Source of the DNA: Lysobacter sp. Root916
GTDB taxonomy: Bacteria > Pseudomonadota > Gammaproteobacteria > Xanthomonadales > Xanthomonadaceae
Assembly: GCF_001429785.1 (NCBI RefSeq)
Contig: NZ_LMJF01000011.1
Coordinates: 182,385 to 246,384, forward strand
Reading direction: 5' to 3'
DNA length: 64,000 bases
The notes beneath the pieces were generated by a model. It was not told the DNA's origin. It searched no databases and saw only the letters and a program-made list of their open reading frames with translations. The number at the start of each line of letters is the position of its first letter. The first letter of the stretch is position 1. Positions 33,801 to 40,364 of this stretch are shown one piece after another. The translations under genes were made by a program, and so were the position numbers.

Positions 33801-33888
33801 CGCACATGTAGCAGGTCGTGGTCTTGACCTCGTCGCCAGGCGACGGCGACAGGTTCAGAACTGGCTCTTTGGGAGCGGGCGCGGGCAT
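30880..33888 (-). CDS. soeA: Molybdopterin oxidoreductase catalytic subunit, SoeA-like sulfite dehydrogenase
   Basis: This 1002-residue enzyme is of the DMSO-reductase superfamily. CYMCACRC and Cys61 (with Cys26, 29 and 33) bind a [4Fe-4S] cluster. Cys151 in GGFCSVNMAAGG is a candidate molybdenum ligand. There is no Tat signal, so the enzyme should stay in the cytoplasm, as SoeABC sulfite dehydrogenase does and DmsABC does not. FFTGRDQSQ and WGVAEDHDSNPIKLGLGK also recall SoeA. Residues about 292-343 are low-complexity sequence encoded by a double palindromic DNA repeat, an in-frame insertion. Sulfite as substrate is inferred. Confidence 0.8.
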   Translation of the reverse strand: MPAPAPKEPVLNLSPSPGDEVKTTTCYMCACRCGIKVWLADGKIRYIQGNPEHPVNQGVLCAKGSAGIMQHYSPARLDKPLLRVGERGRGEFKEIEWDEALRIATDWLAPIRERNPDELAFFTGRDQSQALTGWWAQQFGTVNYAAHGGFCSVNMAAGGLYTLGGSFWEFGEPDWEHSRYLMLWGVAEDHDSNPIKLGLGKLKAHGAKIVAVNPVRSGYGAIADEWIGIRPGTDGLFAFALIHELLKADRIDLDYLVRYANAHWLVIDNPGGADDGLFARDGEGHPLCWVRDPHPGPLPQAGEGADTPHTAATRAAEAGIVHGATHTAEGSPLPPAGEGQGEGRALRADAIGISPAVVGEYTLPDGRRARPVFHLIAERYLDPQYAPDAVSERCGIPADTIRRIARELAEAAFDHPLTLPIAWTDAHGREHSEMVGRPVSMHAMRGISAHSNGFHTCRALHLLQMLLGAVDTPGSFRYQPPFPKPIAPPNRPGKLRQANGVLDAAPLGFVHAPEDLVVDEHGQPRRIDHAFSWAYPLSAHGMMHSVIRNAWAGDPYKIDTLMMFMANMSWNSAMNTSETIGWLTDKDDSGEYRIPHIIYADAYASEMVAYADLVLPDTTYLERFDAISMLDRPISDADSAIDAIRHPVVDAKEQREGRDVRGFQSVLIDLGARLGLPGLVHEDGSPRYRDYADYIVRHERAPGVGLLAGWRGEHGDLEAKGPPNSQQLDRYIEHGGFWRSPIPEHARYFKMANRGYLDWAQKMGFIGHADPIVLQLYSETLQKFRLAAQGHGERQPPEQHRERVATYFDPLPIWYEPFEGAQVADSASRYPLSAVTQRPMFMYHAWGSQNAWLRQITARNYLYLHPDTGARHGIADEDWIAVESHHGRITVQAKFAGNVQPDTVWTWNAIGKRKGAWRLAKDAPEGRKGFLLNHLISDITPRGDYANADPVTGQAAWFDLRVRIERVEPVGESAPQFQPLALGEADNRPLRYGAEFRNKASR
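32861..33013. repeat. Double palindromic repeat inserted in frame inside soeA
   Basis: Two identical-stem palindromes, CCCTCTCCCGC-NN-GCGGGAGAGGG, lie at 32873-32896 and 32978-33001. Outer arms CCCTCACCC (32861-32869) and GGGTGAGGG (33005-33013) are inverted relative to each other, so the element is about 153 bp, exactly 51 codons. It keeps the soeA frame open and encodes Pro/Gly/Glu-rich peptide (DPHPGPLPQAGEG on one side, LPPAGEGQGEGR on the other). Such elements are normally intergenic. Confidence 0.85.
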
Positions 33889-33931
33889 GCGCGCATTGTG
33901 CCTGCGCGCGCCGATTCCGGCGAGCGCGCGC

Positions 33932-34567
33932 TCAGGGGCGGCAGTAGCGGCGCTCGTAGTCGACCGCGCGCTCCAGGGCGGCGCGATCGCCGCCGACCGC
34001 GAGCGCGGCGATGTCCTTGCGGTTGTCCGGGCACGGCGAACTGCGTCCGCCGAACAGGCTGCCGACCTTCTCGATCACCGACGCGGCGCTGATCGGCTCG
34101 CGCATCGGCACGCCCAGGGTCGCGCCAGCGCCGGGCAGGCGCGGGCTGCGGCTGGCGAATGCGTCGGCCTGCGGTTCCAGCCCAGGCGGCGTGCGCTCGC
34201 GCAGGCGGCCCGCCTGTTGTACATAGACGGCCGACAGCGGGCGGCCGGCCAAAGGTTCCGGCGTGGCGACCACCGTCGGCGTCGCCGCGGGCGCAGGCCG
34301 GGCGCGTGTCGGTCGCGGTGCGGGCGCGGCCGTGGACGTGGGTGCGGCCGTGGGTGCGACGCGCGCGCTGGACGCAGCAGGGGGCCGCGCGCGGGTATCG
34401 CGCGGCGGGCTCACGAACACCACCTGCAAGGCCTCGTCCTCGCGCGCGCTCGCGGCGGGCGCATCGAGACGCAGGAAGCGGTTGAGCGCCAGGGCCATCA
34501 GCAGATGCGCCGCGATCACGATCGAGCCGATCCAGATCTGCTCGACCCACCACGTCCGTGTCCGCAT
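33932..34567 (-). CDS. Hypothetical single-span membrane protein with Ala/Pro/Thr-rich region
   Basis: This 211-residue protein has one N-terminal membrane span (IWIGSIVIAAHLLMALALNRFL), then a long Ala/Pro/Thr/Arg-rich, probably disordered segment (residues about 60-110), and a short folded C-terminus with two Cys (SPCPDNRKDIA and YERRYCRP) that may form a disulfide. The topology suggests a periplasmic tail. I do not recognise a family. It lies 43 bp upstream of soeA and 82 bp downstream of the next gene on the same strand. Confidence 0.7.
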   Translation of the reverse strand: MRTRTWWVEQIWIGSIVIAAHLLMALALNRFLRLDAPAASAREDEALQVVFVSPPRDTRARPPAASSARVAPTAAPTSTAAPAPRPTRARPAPAATPTVVATPEPLAGRPLSAVYVQQAGRLRERTPPGLEPQADAFASRSPRLPGAGATLGVPMREPISAASVIEKVGSLFGGRSSPCPDNRKDIAALAVGGDRAALERAVDYERRYCRP

Positions 34568-34649
34568 CGTCGGCTTCCGTTCCGGGGCGACGCATCTTGC
34601 GTGCGCGCCGGTTAAACGCTCGTTAGCCGCGATGCCGCGCCCGCTGCGT

Positions 34650-35228
34650 CTATTTCGGAACCTCGACCTTGATGCCGGGATCGTCGAAACGCGAATAGCG
34701 AATGGTGGTGACCACCGGCTTGCCGCGCAGCTGCGCGCTGGTCACGATCTGCAGCGGATAGCCGTTGCCGGCCACCCACAGGGTCATGCTGCTCGCCTGC
34801 GGCTGGGTATGGTCGACGCGATACTTGCGCGTCGCCACCCCGCCCAGGCTTTCGCTGCCCAGCGCGGTCACGCTCATGGTCTTGGCGTTCTCGGCCAGGC
34901 GCGCCGGATCGCGCCATTGCGAGAGCGTGCCCTTGGGCAGCGGCACCTTCATGCTGCGGCCGCCCACGTTCAGGTACATGGTGTCGCCGACGATGGTCTG
35001 CTCGCCCATGCCGGCCATGCGCATGCGATAGCGGCCGGGTGCGACGTAGTCGATGTCGTTGCTCATCGGGCGCTCGCCGGTCGAACTCATGCTGGCGTGG
35101 AAGCTGCGCGCGGCCAGAAATTTGTCGATCGAGGCCGTCACCTCCTCGCGCGGGCCGGCCCAGACCGCCGCCGGCGACAGCGTTACAGCCAAGCACAGCA
35201 AGCTTCTTGCGCACCCGATCACGTTCAT
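34650..35228 (-). CDS. Secreted LolA/LppX-fold-like hypothetical protein
   Basis: This 192-residue protein has a signal peptide ending near AVWAG. The mature part reads as an antiparallel sheet with a short helix (SIDKFLAARSFHASMSS at the start, YRMRMAGMGEQTIVGDTMYLNV, TRKYRVD, LWVAGNGYPLQIV), as in the lipoprotein-carrier fold of LolA, LppX or RseB. The family link is inferred from pattern only. It diverges from the WYL regulator with about 92 bp between them. Confidence 0.7.
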   Translation of the reverse strand: MNVIGCARSLLCLAVTLSPAAVWAGPREEVTASIDKFLAARSFHASMSSTGERPMSNDIDYVAPGRYRMRMAGMGEQTIVGDTMYLNVGGRSMKVPLPKGTLSQWRDPARLAENAKTMSVTALGSESLGGVATRKYRVDHTQPQASSMTLWVAGNGYPLQIVTSAQLRGKPVVTTIRYSRFDDPGIKVEVPK

Positions 35229-35320
35229 GGCCCATCCGGCAGTAGCGGCCGTGCATCGGCCGATGCCATGCTTAACGCGGGAATCGCCCCCGACCAGCCA
35301 GACACGGCCGCCGAATCGCC

Positions 35321-36289
35321 ATGGAACGCATCGAACGCATCCACGCCCTGCACCGCATCCTGACCGCCGCTCGCTATCCGGTGACCGTGCAGCGCCTGCA
35401 GGAGGACCTGGAATGCTCGCGCGCCACGGTCTATCGCGACCTGGCCTATCTGCGCGACTACCTGATGGCGCCGGTAGTCGGCAACGGCGAGGCCGGCTTC
35501 CGCTACGACAGCAGCGAAGGCGACCGCTTCGAACTGCCGGGCCTGTGGCTGAGTTCGGAGGAGCTGCACTCGCTGCTGGCCGCGCAGCAGCTGTTGCTGC
35601 GCAGCGGCGGCGGCGTGCTGTCGAACGCGCTCGCGCCCCTGCAGCACCGCATCGAGAAGCTGCTGGACGAACACGCCGGTGGCCGCCGGGTGCCGGTGGA
35701 GCGCGTGCGGGTGATTCCGCACCGCACCCGCCGCCTGGACGAGACCGCGTTCCGCAACGTCGCCACCGCGGTGCTGGACCGCAAGGTGCTGAGCTTCGAA
35801 TACCGCGCGCGCTCCACCGACGAGCGCACCCGCCGCAACGTGTCGCCGCAGCGCCTGACCCATTACCGCGAAAACTGGTACCTGGACGCCTGGGACCACG
35901 AACGCGACGCGCTGCGCAGCTTCTCGGTCGACCGCATCAGCGGCGCGCGGATCGGCGAAAACGAGGCGCGCGACGTGCCCGACGAGGAGCTCGACCGCCA
36001 CCTCGCCTCCAGCTACGGCATCTTCTCCGGCACCCCCAAGGGCTGGGCGACCATCGTGTTCAGCGCCAAGGCCGCGCGCTGGGTCGCCGACGAGCACTGG
36101 CATTCGCAGCAGCAGGGCCGCTTCCTGCCCGACGGCCGCTACGAACTCAAGCTGCCCTACAGCGCCGGCCGCGAGCTGCTGATGGATGTGATGCATTACG
36201 GCAGCGAAGCCGAAATCGTCGAGCCGACGGTGCTGCGCGAACAAGCCAAGAGCATGCTGTCGCTGGCGCTGGCCAACTACGACCGCTGA
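35321..36289 (+). CDS. WYL-domain transcriptional regulator, YafY family
   Basis: This 322-residue DNA-binding protein has an HTH_11-type winged helix at residues 1-60 (RILTAARYPVTVQRLQEDL, CSRATVYRDLAYLRD) and a WYL ligand-binding domain at about 140-210 (LSFEYRARSTDERTRRNVSPQ, YRENWYLDAWDHERDALRSFSVDRI). WYL regulators bind nucleic acid or nucleotide ligands and often control stress or defence genes. The stop codon shares a base with the start of the patatin gene (TGATG), so the two are coupled. Confidence 0.93.
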   Translation: MERIERIHALHRILTAARYPVTVQRLQEDLECSRATVYRDLAYLRDYLMAPVVGNGEAGFRYDSSEGDRFELPGLWLSSEELHSLLAAQQLLLRSGGGVLSNALAPLQHRIEKLLDEHAGGRRVPVERVRVIPHRTRRLDETAFRNVATAVLDRKVLSFEYRARSTDERTRRNVSPQRLTHYRENWYLDAWDHERDALRSFSVDRISGARIGENEARDVPDEELDRHLASSYGIFSGTPKGWATIVFSAKAARWVADEHWHSQQQGRFLPDGRYELKLPYSAGRELLMDVMHYGSEAEIVEPTVLREQAKSMLSLALANYDR

Positions 36290-37251
36290 TGGCAGGCGCC
36301 GACGCTCCGCGCATCCGCAGCGACGAGCAGGTCGCGCTGGTGCTGGGCGCGGGCGGCGCGCGCGGCCTGGCCCAGATCGGCGTGATCGAGGCGCTGCAGG
36401 CGCGCTCGATCGACATCGTCGCGGTCGCCGGCTCCTCCAGTGGCGCCCTGGTCGGCGGCCTGTACGCGGCCGGCAAGCTCGACGCCTATCGCGACTGGCT
36501 GTACGGCCTCAGCCGCACCGACATGCTGCGCCTGCTGGACCCCGCGCTGGGCCAGGCCTCGCTGTTCCGCGGCGAGCGCCTGATGCAGGCATTGCGCGAA
36601 CTGGCCGGCGAGCCGCGCATCGAGGATCTGCCGATCGCGTTCACCGCGGTCGCGGTGGACCTGATGCGCCAACGCGAAGTCTGGCTGCGCGAGGGCGATC
36701 TGTGGGACGCGGTGCGCGCCTCGATCGCGATCCCCGGCGTGTTCACCCCTCACGAAGTGCATGGCCGCGAGCTGGTCGATGGCGGCCTGCTGGCGCCGCT
36801 GCCGATCGCCGCGACGCGGCTGTCCGACGCCCATCGCCTGATCGCGGTGGACATGCACGGCTGGCCGCAGCGTCCGCCCGGCACGCCGGCGCGGCGCGAC
36901 GGCGGCGACGACAGCGCCCGCCAGGCCGATGAGGCCGAGGCCCAGGCCGTGCACACCCGCAGCGCGCGCCTGTGGCGCTGGTTCGGCCAGCGCTGGCGCC
37001 GCGAGAACGCGGCCTCGGCGCCGGTCGCGGACGCGGCCGGCCATGAGCTGGGTTTCAGCGAACTGATGGCGCGCTCGTTGGACACCATGCAGGCCCAGAT
37101 CGCGCGCGTGCACCTGGCCCTGGACCCGCCCGAGCTGGTGATCCGCATTCCGCGCGACGCCTGCCAGTTTTACGAGTTCTGGCGCGCGCGCGAACTGATC
37201 GCACTGGGCCGCGCGGAAGCCGACAAAGCCCTGGACGCGGCCGGCTACTAG
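36289..37251 (+). CDS. Patatin-like phospholipase (RssA/YlbK-like)
   Basis: This 320-residue hydrolase has the oxyanion loop GAGGARG (residues 20-26), the nucleophile elbow GSSSG with Ser50, and the dyad Asp164 in DGG. It therefore has an intact Ser-Asp dyad and should cleave acyl lipids. A charged insert (residues about 200-255) separates the core from a C-terminal helical part. It starts inside the WYL regulator's stop. The pair may be a locally regulated lipase, and its substrate and location are unknown. Confidence 0.9.
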   Translation: MAGADAPRIRSDEQVALVLGAGGARGLAQIGVIEALQARSIDIVAVAGSSSGALVGGLYAAGKLDAYRDWLYGLSRTDMLRLLDPALGQASLFRGERLMQALRELAGEPRIEDLPIAFTAVAVDLMRQREVWLREGDLWDAVRASIAIPGVFTPHEVHGRELVDGGLLAPLPIAATRLSDAHRLIAVDMHGWPQRPPGTPARRDGGDDSARQADEAEAQAVHTRSARLWRWFGQRWRRENAASAPVADAAGHELGFSELMARSLDTMQAQIARVHLALDPPELVIRIPRDACQFYEFWRARELIALGRAEADKALDAAGY

Positions 37252-37280
37252 CGAAACCCCGGCCTTGGCCGTGGGGTCAG

Positions 37281-37363
37281 AGCGGCGTAAGCCGCGGCCG
37301 CGATTTCCACCTGCGGCGAACTTGCAACCAGCGCCGTAGTTCCGGGTCGCGGCTTACGCCGCT
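37281..37363. repeat. Inverted pair of the AGCGGCGTAAGCCGCG repeat
   Basis: AGCGGCGTAAGCCGCG at 37281-37296 is exactly reverse-complementary to CGCGGCTTACGCCGCT at 37348-37363, so a 16-bp stem with a 51-base loop can form. Each arm is itself a small hairpin, and the same core occurs at 16606. It fills part of the 334-bp gap after the patatin gene; the remainder of the gap shows no gene. Confidence 0.8.
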
Positions 37364-37585
37364 CCTACCCCAAAGCCGCGTCAAGCGCGGCCGTAGGATG
37401 CGGTGAGCCACAGGCGAACCGCATCGCCGCGCCATCCGCGCGCCGGCGCCGGCCCCAGCGCCGCGAACGCCGCCTCAACCCCCTCGCACCCGATCGAATC
37501 GAGGGTCGCAGCCTCTGAGACGGCCCCGTCCCAAGGTGGCTCCATCGGGTCGCCAGGCCCGGTCCCGCCACCCGGAGCCCTCGCC

Positions 37586-37921
37586 ATGCGCCAGTCCGTC
37601 GCCCGTCTCGATTCCTCCCGTTCCGCCGTCGACCCGATCGACCCGCGCGTCGAACAGGCCCTGCGCTACATCGTCGCCATCGGCGCGGTCCTGGTGTTGC
37701 TGCTGCCGGCCGCGCGCGCCAGCAGCGCCCAGATCGGCTGGCTACCGCTGTGGCTGCTGGCGATGCCGCTGACCGCCTGGTGGGCGCTGCACCGTTTCCG
37801 CCTGCCGTGGCGCGCGCAGGACCAGGCCGCCGCGGTCCCCGTGCGCCGCCGCCGGCCGGGTGCCCAGGCCCGGCGCCGCGCCCGCCCGCTCGCGCGCGCC
37901 GCTGCCGCGCGCGCGGCCTGA
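37586..37921 (+). CDS. Hypothetical small membrane protein with Arg-rich tail
   Basis: This 111-residue protein has two predicted spans (IVAIGAVLVLLLPAAR and IGWLPLWLLAMPLTAWWAL) and a strongly basic C-terminus (many Arg and Ala, about 35 residues). CCGGAG lies about ten bases before the ATG. No family is recognised. The basic tail should face the cytoplasm. The frame also extends upstream to 37403, but that part is repeat-adjacent spacer and was left out. Confidence 0.55.
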   Translation: MRQSVARLDSSRSAVDPIDPRVEQALRYIVAIGAVLVLLLPAARASSAQIGWLPLWLLAMPLTAWWALHRFRLPWRAQDQAAAVPVRRRRPGAQARRRARPLARAAAARAA

Positions 37922-38118
37922 AGCGCTCCGGCGCGAAGCGCCGCAACGCGCAAAGTCGCGCCCCGGCGCGCGCGAGGGGGATGGGATTTGCGCCGAAAAC
38001 GCCGCGGAAACCGCCATAACGCGAGCGCGGCACACCCTCCCCACATGACTTCGGGCACGGCGGGGCCCGTCGGGCCCTGTGCTAGCGTTCGGCCTTTCCC
38101 TGTATTCGCGGAGCGCCG

Positions 38119-40257
38119 ATGTCCACGCTGTCCAAGGCCTGCAAGCCGTTGCTCGTTTCGGTAGGAATGATCTCCATCGGCATCGCCGGTCTGGTGGCCC
38201 CGGTCGCCACCGCCGTTGCCGCCGAGGAGGCCGCCAAAATGACCGACGGGTCCGATCCCTATGCCTGGCTGGAAGACGTGCAGGGCGAGCGCCCGCTGGC
38301 CTGGGTGCGCGAGCGCAACGCCCAGGCCGAGGCCGAACTGGCCGCCACGCCCGCCTTCAAGACGCTGGAAGCCGACATCCGCGCCATCCTCGACTCCGAC
38401 GCCAAGATTCCCGGCGTGATGAAGATCGGCGACCACTACTACAACTTCTGGAAGGACGCGAACCACCAGCGCGGCCTGTGGCGCCGCACCACCCTGGCCG
38501 AGTACCGCAAGGACAAGCCGGCCTGGGAAACCGTGATCGACCTGGACGCGCTCAACAAGGCCGAAGGCGAGAACTGGGTCTGGCACGGCGCCGACTGCCT
38601 CAAGCCGCAGTACCAGCGCTGCCTGATCGCGCTCTCGCGCGGCGGCGCCGACGCCGACGTGACCCGCGAGTTCGACCTGAGCACCCAGACCTGGGTCAAG
38701 GACGGCTACTTCCGTCCCGAGGCCAAGGGCGGCCTGCAGTGGATCGACCGCGACAACGTCTACGTGTTCACCGATTTCGGCAAGGGCAGCATGACCTCGT
38801 CGGGCTACCCGCGCATCGTCAAGCAGTGGAAGCGCGGCACCCCGCTCAGCGCCGCCACCGTGGTGTACGAAGGCACCGCGGAGGACATGTACATCTCCGC
38901 CGGCCATGACCCCACCGAAGGGTTCGAGCGCGACTTCGTCTCGCGCACCATCGCCTTCTACAACAACGAGCTCTACCTGCGCGGCGCCGACGGCAAGCTG
39001 ACCAAGATCGACGCGCCGAACTCGGCCGAGAAGGGCGTGCATCGCGAGTGGCTGACCCTGGAGCTGCGCGAGCCCTACAGCGCCGGCGGCAAGACCTATA
39101 AGCCGGGCAGCCTGATCGTCACCCGCTTCGACGACTTCATGGCCGGCAAGCGCGATTTCGCCGTGCTGTTCGAGCCGACCGAGCGCAGCTCGCTGGCCGG
39201 CACCACCTGGACCCGCAACAAGCTGGTGCTCAACGTCATGGAGGACGTGAAGTACAAGCTCAGCGTGCTCACTCCGGGCAGCTGGCAGCGCAGCGAGTTC
39301 GTCGGCGCGCCGGCCTTCGGCAGCATCGGCGTGTCGGCGGTGGACGACGACGAGAGCGACGACGTCTGGCTGACCGCCACCGACTACCTGACCCCGACCA
39401 CGCTGTCGCTGGCCAAGCTCGGCCAGCAGCCGGAAACGCTGAAGACCATGCCGACCTTCTTCGACGGGTCGAACAACGTGATCGAGCAGCACTTCGCGAC
39501 CAGCAAGGACGGCACCAAGGTGCCTTACTTCATGGTCCGTCCGAAGAACCTCAAGCTCGACGGCAGCACCCCGACCCTGTTGTACGGCTACGGCGGCTTC
39601 GAAGTCTCGATGACCCCGGGCTACTCCGGCGGCGTCGGCAAGGGCTGGCTGGAGAAGGGCGGCGTGTACGTGGTCGCCAACATCCGCGGCGGCGGCGAGT
39701 ACGGTCCGCGCTGGCACCAGGCCGCGCTGAAGGCCAACCGTCACAAGGCCTACGAGGACTTCGCCGCGGTCGCGCAGGACTTGATCGCGCGCAAGGTCAC
39801 CTCGCCCAAGCACCTGGGCGTGCAGGGCGGCAGCAACGGCGGCCTGCTCACCGGCAACATGCTCACCCAGTACCCGGAGCTGTTCGGTGCCGTGGTCGTG
39901 CAAGTGCCGCTGCTGGACATGAAGCGCTACAGCCACCTGCTGGCCGGCGCCTCCTGGATGGCCGAGTACGGCGATCCGGACACCGCCGACTGGGACTTCA
40001 TCAAGACCTTCTCGCCCTACCACCTGTTCGACGCCAAGCGCGACTATCCGCCGACCCTGTTCACCACCTCGACCCGCGACGACCGCGTCCACCCGGGCCA
40101 CGCGCGCAAGATGATGGCCAAGATGATGGAAGCCGGTAAGGACGTGCGCTACTACGAGAACATCGAGGGCGGCCACGGCGGCTCGGCCAACAACGCCCAG
40201 GCCGCGCACATGAGCGCGCTGGCCTACACCTTCCTGTGGGACAAGCTGTCCAAGTAA
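38119..40257 (+). CDS. Exported prolyl oligopeptidase-family serine peptidase (S9A)
   Basis: This 712-residue protein has a signal peptide (hydrophobic residues about 14-36, ending near AVAAEE), a seven-bladed propeller (about 60-430) and an alpha/beta hydrolase domain. The catalytic candidates are Ser572 in GGSNGG, Asp654/655 in TRDDRVHPGH and His686 in GGHGG. It should cut short proline-containing peptides in the periplasm or outside. A second S9A gene follows after about 107 bp, separated by a hairpin. The ATG at 38119 is preceded by CGGAGCG. Confidence 0.92.
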   Translation: MSTLSKACKPLLVSVGMISIGIAGLVAPVATAVAAEEAAKMTDGSDPYAWLEDVQGERPLAWVRERNAQAEAELAATPAFKTLEADIRAILDSDAKIPGVMKIGDHYYNFWKDANHQRGLWRRTTLAEYRKDKPAWETVIDLDALNKAEGENWVWHGADCLKPQYQRCLIALSRGGADADVTREFDLSTQTWVKDGYFRPEAKGGLQWIDRDNVYVFTDFGKGSMTSSGYPRIVKQWKRGTPLSAATVVYEGTAEDMYISAGHDPTEGFERDFVSRTIAFYNNELYLRGADGKLTKIDAPNSAEKGVHREWLTLELREPYSAGGKTYKPGSLIVTRFDDFMAGKRDFAVLFEPTERSSLAGTTWTRNKLVLNVMEDVKYKLSVLTPGSWQRSEFVGAPAFGSIGVSAVDDDESDDVWLTATDYLTPTTLSLAKLGQQPETLKTMPTFFDGSNNVIEQHFATSKDGTKVPYFMVRPKNLKLDGSTPTLLYGYGGFEVSMTPGYSGGVGKGWLEKGGVYVVANIRGGGEYGPRWHQAALKANRHKAYEDFAAVAQDLIARKVTSPKHLGVQGGSNGGLLTGNMLTQYPELFGAVVVQVPLLDMKRYSHLLAGASWMAEYGDPDTADWDFIKTFSPYHLFDAKRDYPPTLFTTSTRDDRVHPGHARKMMAKMMEAGKDVRYYENIEGGHGGSANNAQAAHMSALAYTFLWDKLSK

Positions 40258-40266
40258 GCCCTTAGC

Positions 40267-40290
40267 GACGGGCGCCGCACGGCGCCCGTC
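40267..40290 (+). terminator. Hairpin between the two S9 peptidase genes
   Basis: GACGGGCGCC and GGCGCCCGTC form a perfect 10-bp stem with loop GCAC, nine bases after the first peptidase stop. There is no T-run. It may be a terminator or an attenuating or RNA-stabilising hairpin, as the next gene is on the same strand. Confidence 0.5.
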
Positions 40291-40364
40291 CTCCCCAGCC
40301 AGGCATGCCCCGCGGCGGCTCGCGGCCCGCCGGCCATTGCGCTCTCCGCAAACGGACCTTATCT

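Noticed and set aside
28781-33888. Dimethyl sulfoxide reductase (DmsABC) naming for the molybdoenzyme operon
   Set aside because: The catalytic subunit has no Tat signal and its conserved segments look more like SoeA; Dms naming would imply a periplasmic reductase.
30961-34092. 1043-codon open frame on the plus strand opposite soeA
   Set aside because: It mirrors the third-codon GC bias of soeA, has no domain pattern, and its composition (many Arg, His, Gly, Gln) is that of an antisense shadow.
36289-37251. Patatin phospholipase as a CBASS or similar defence effector
   Set aside because: No nucleotide cyclase, sensor or other defence gene is adjacent, and the length and motifs fit ordinary RssA/YlbK-like lipases.
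37666-40209. 847-codon minus-strand frame opposite the first S9 peptidase
   Set aside because: The peptidase on the plus strand has an intact catalytic triad; this frame has no recognisable domain.
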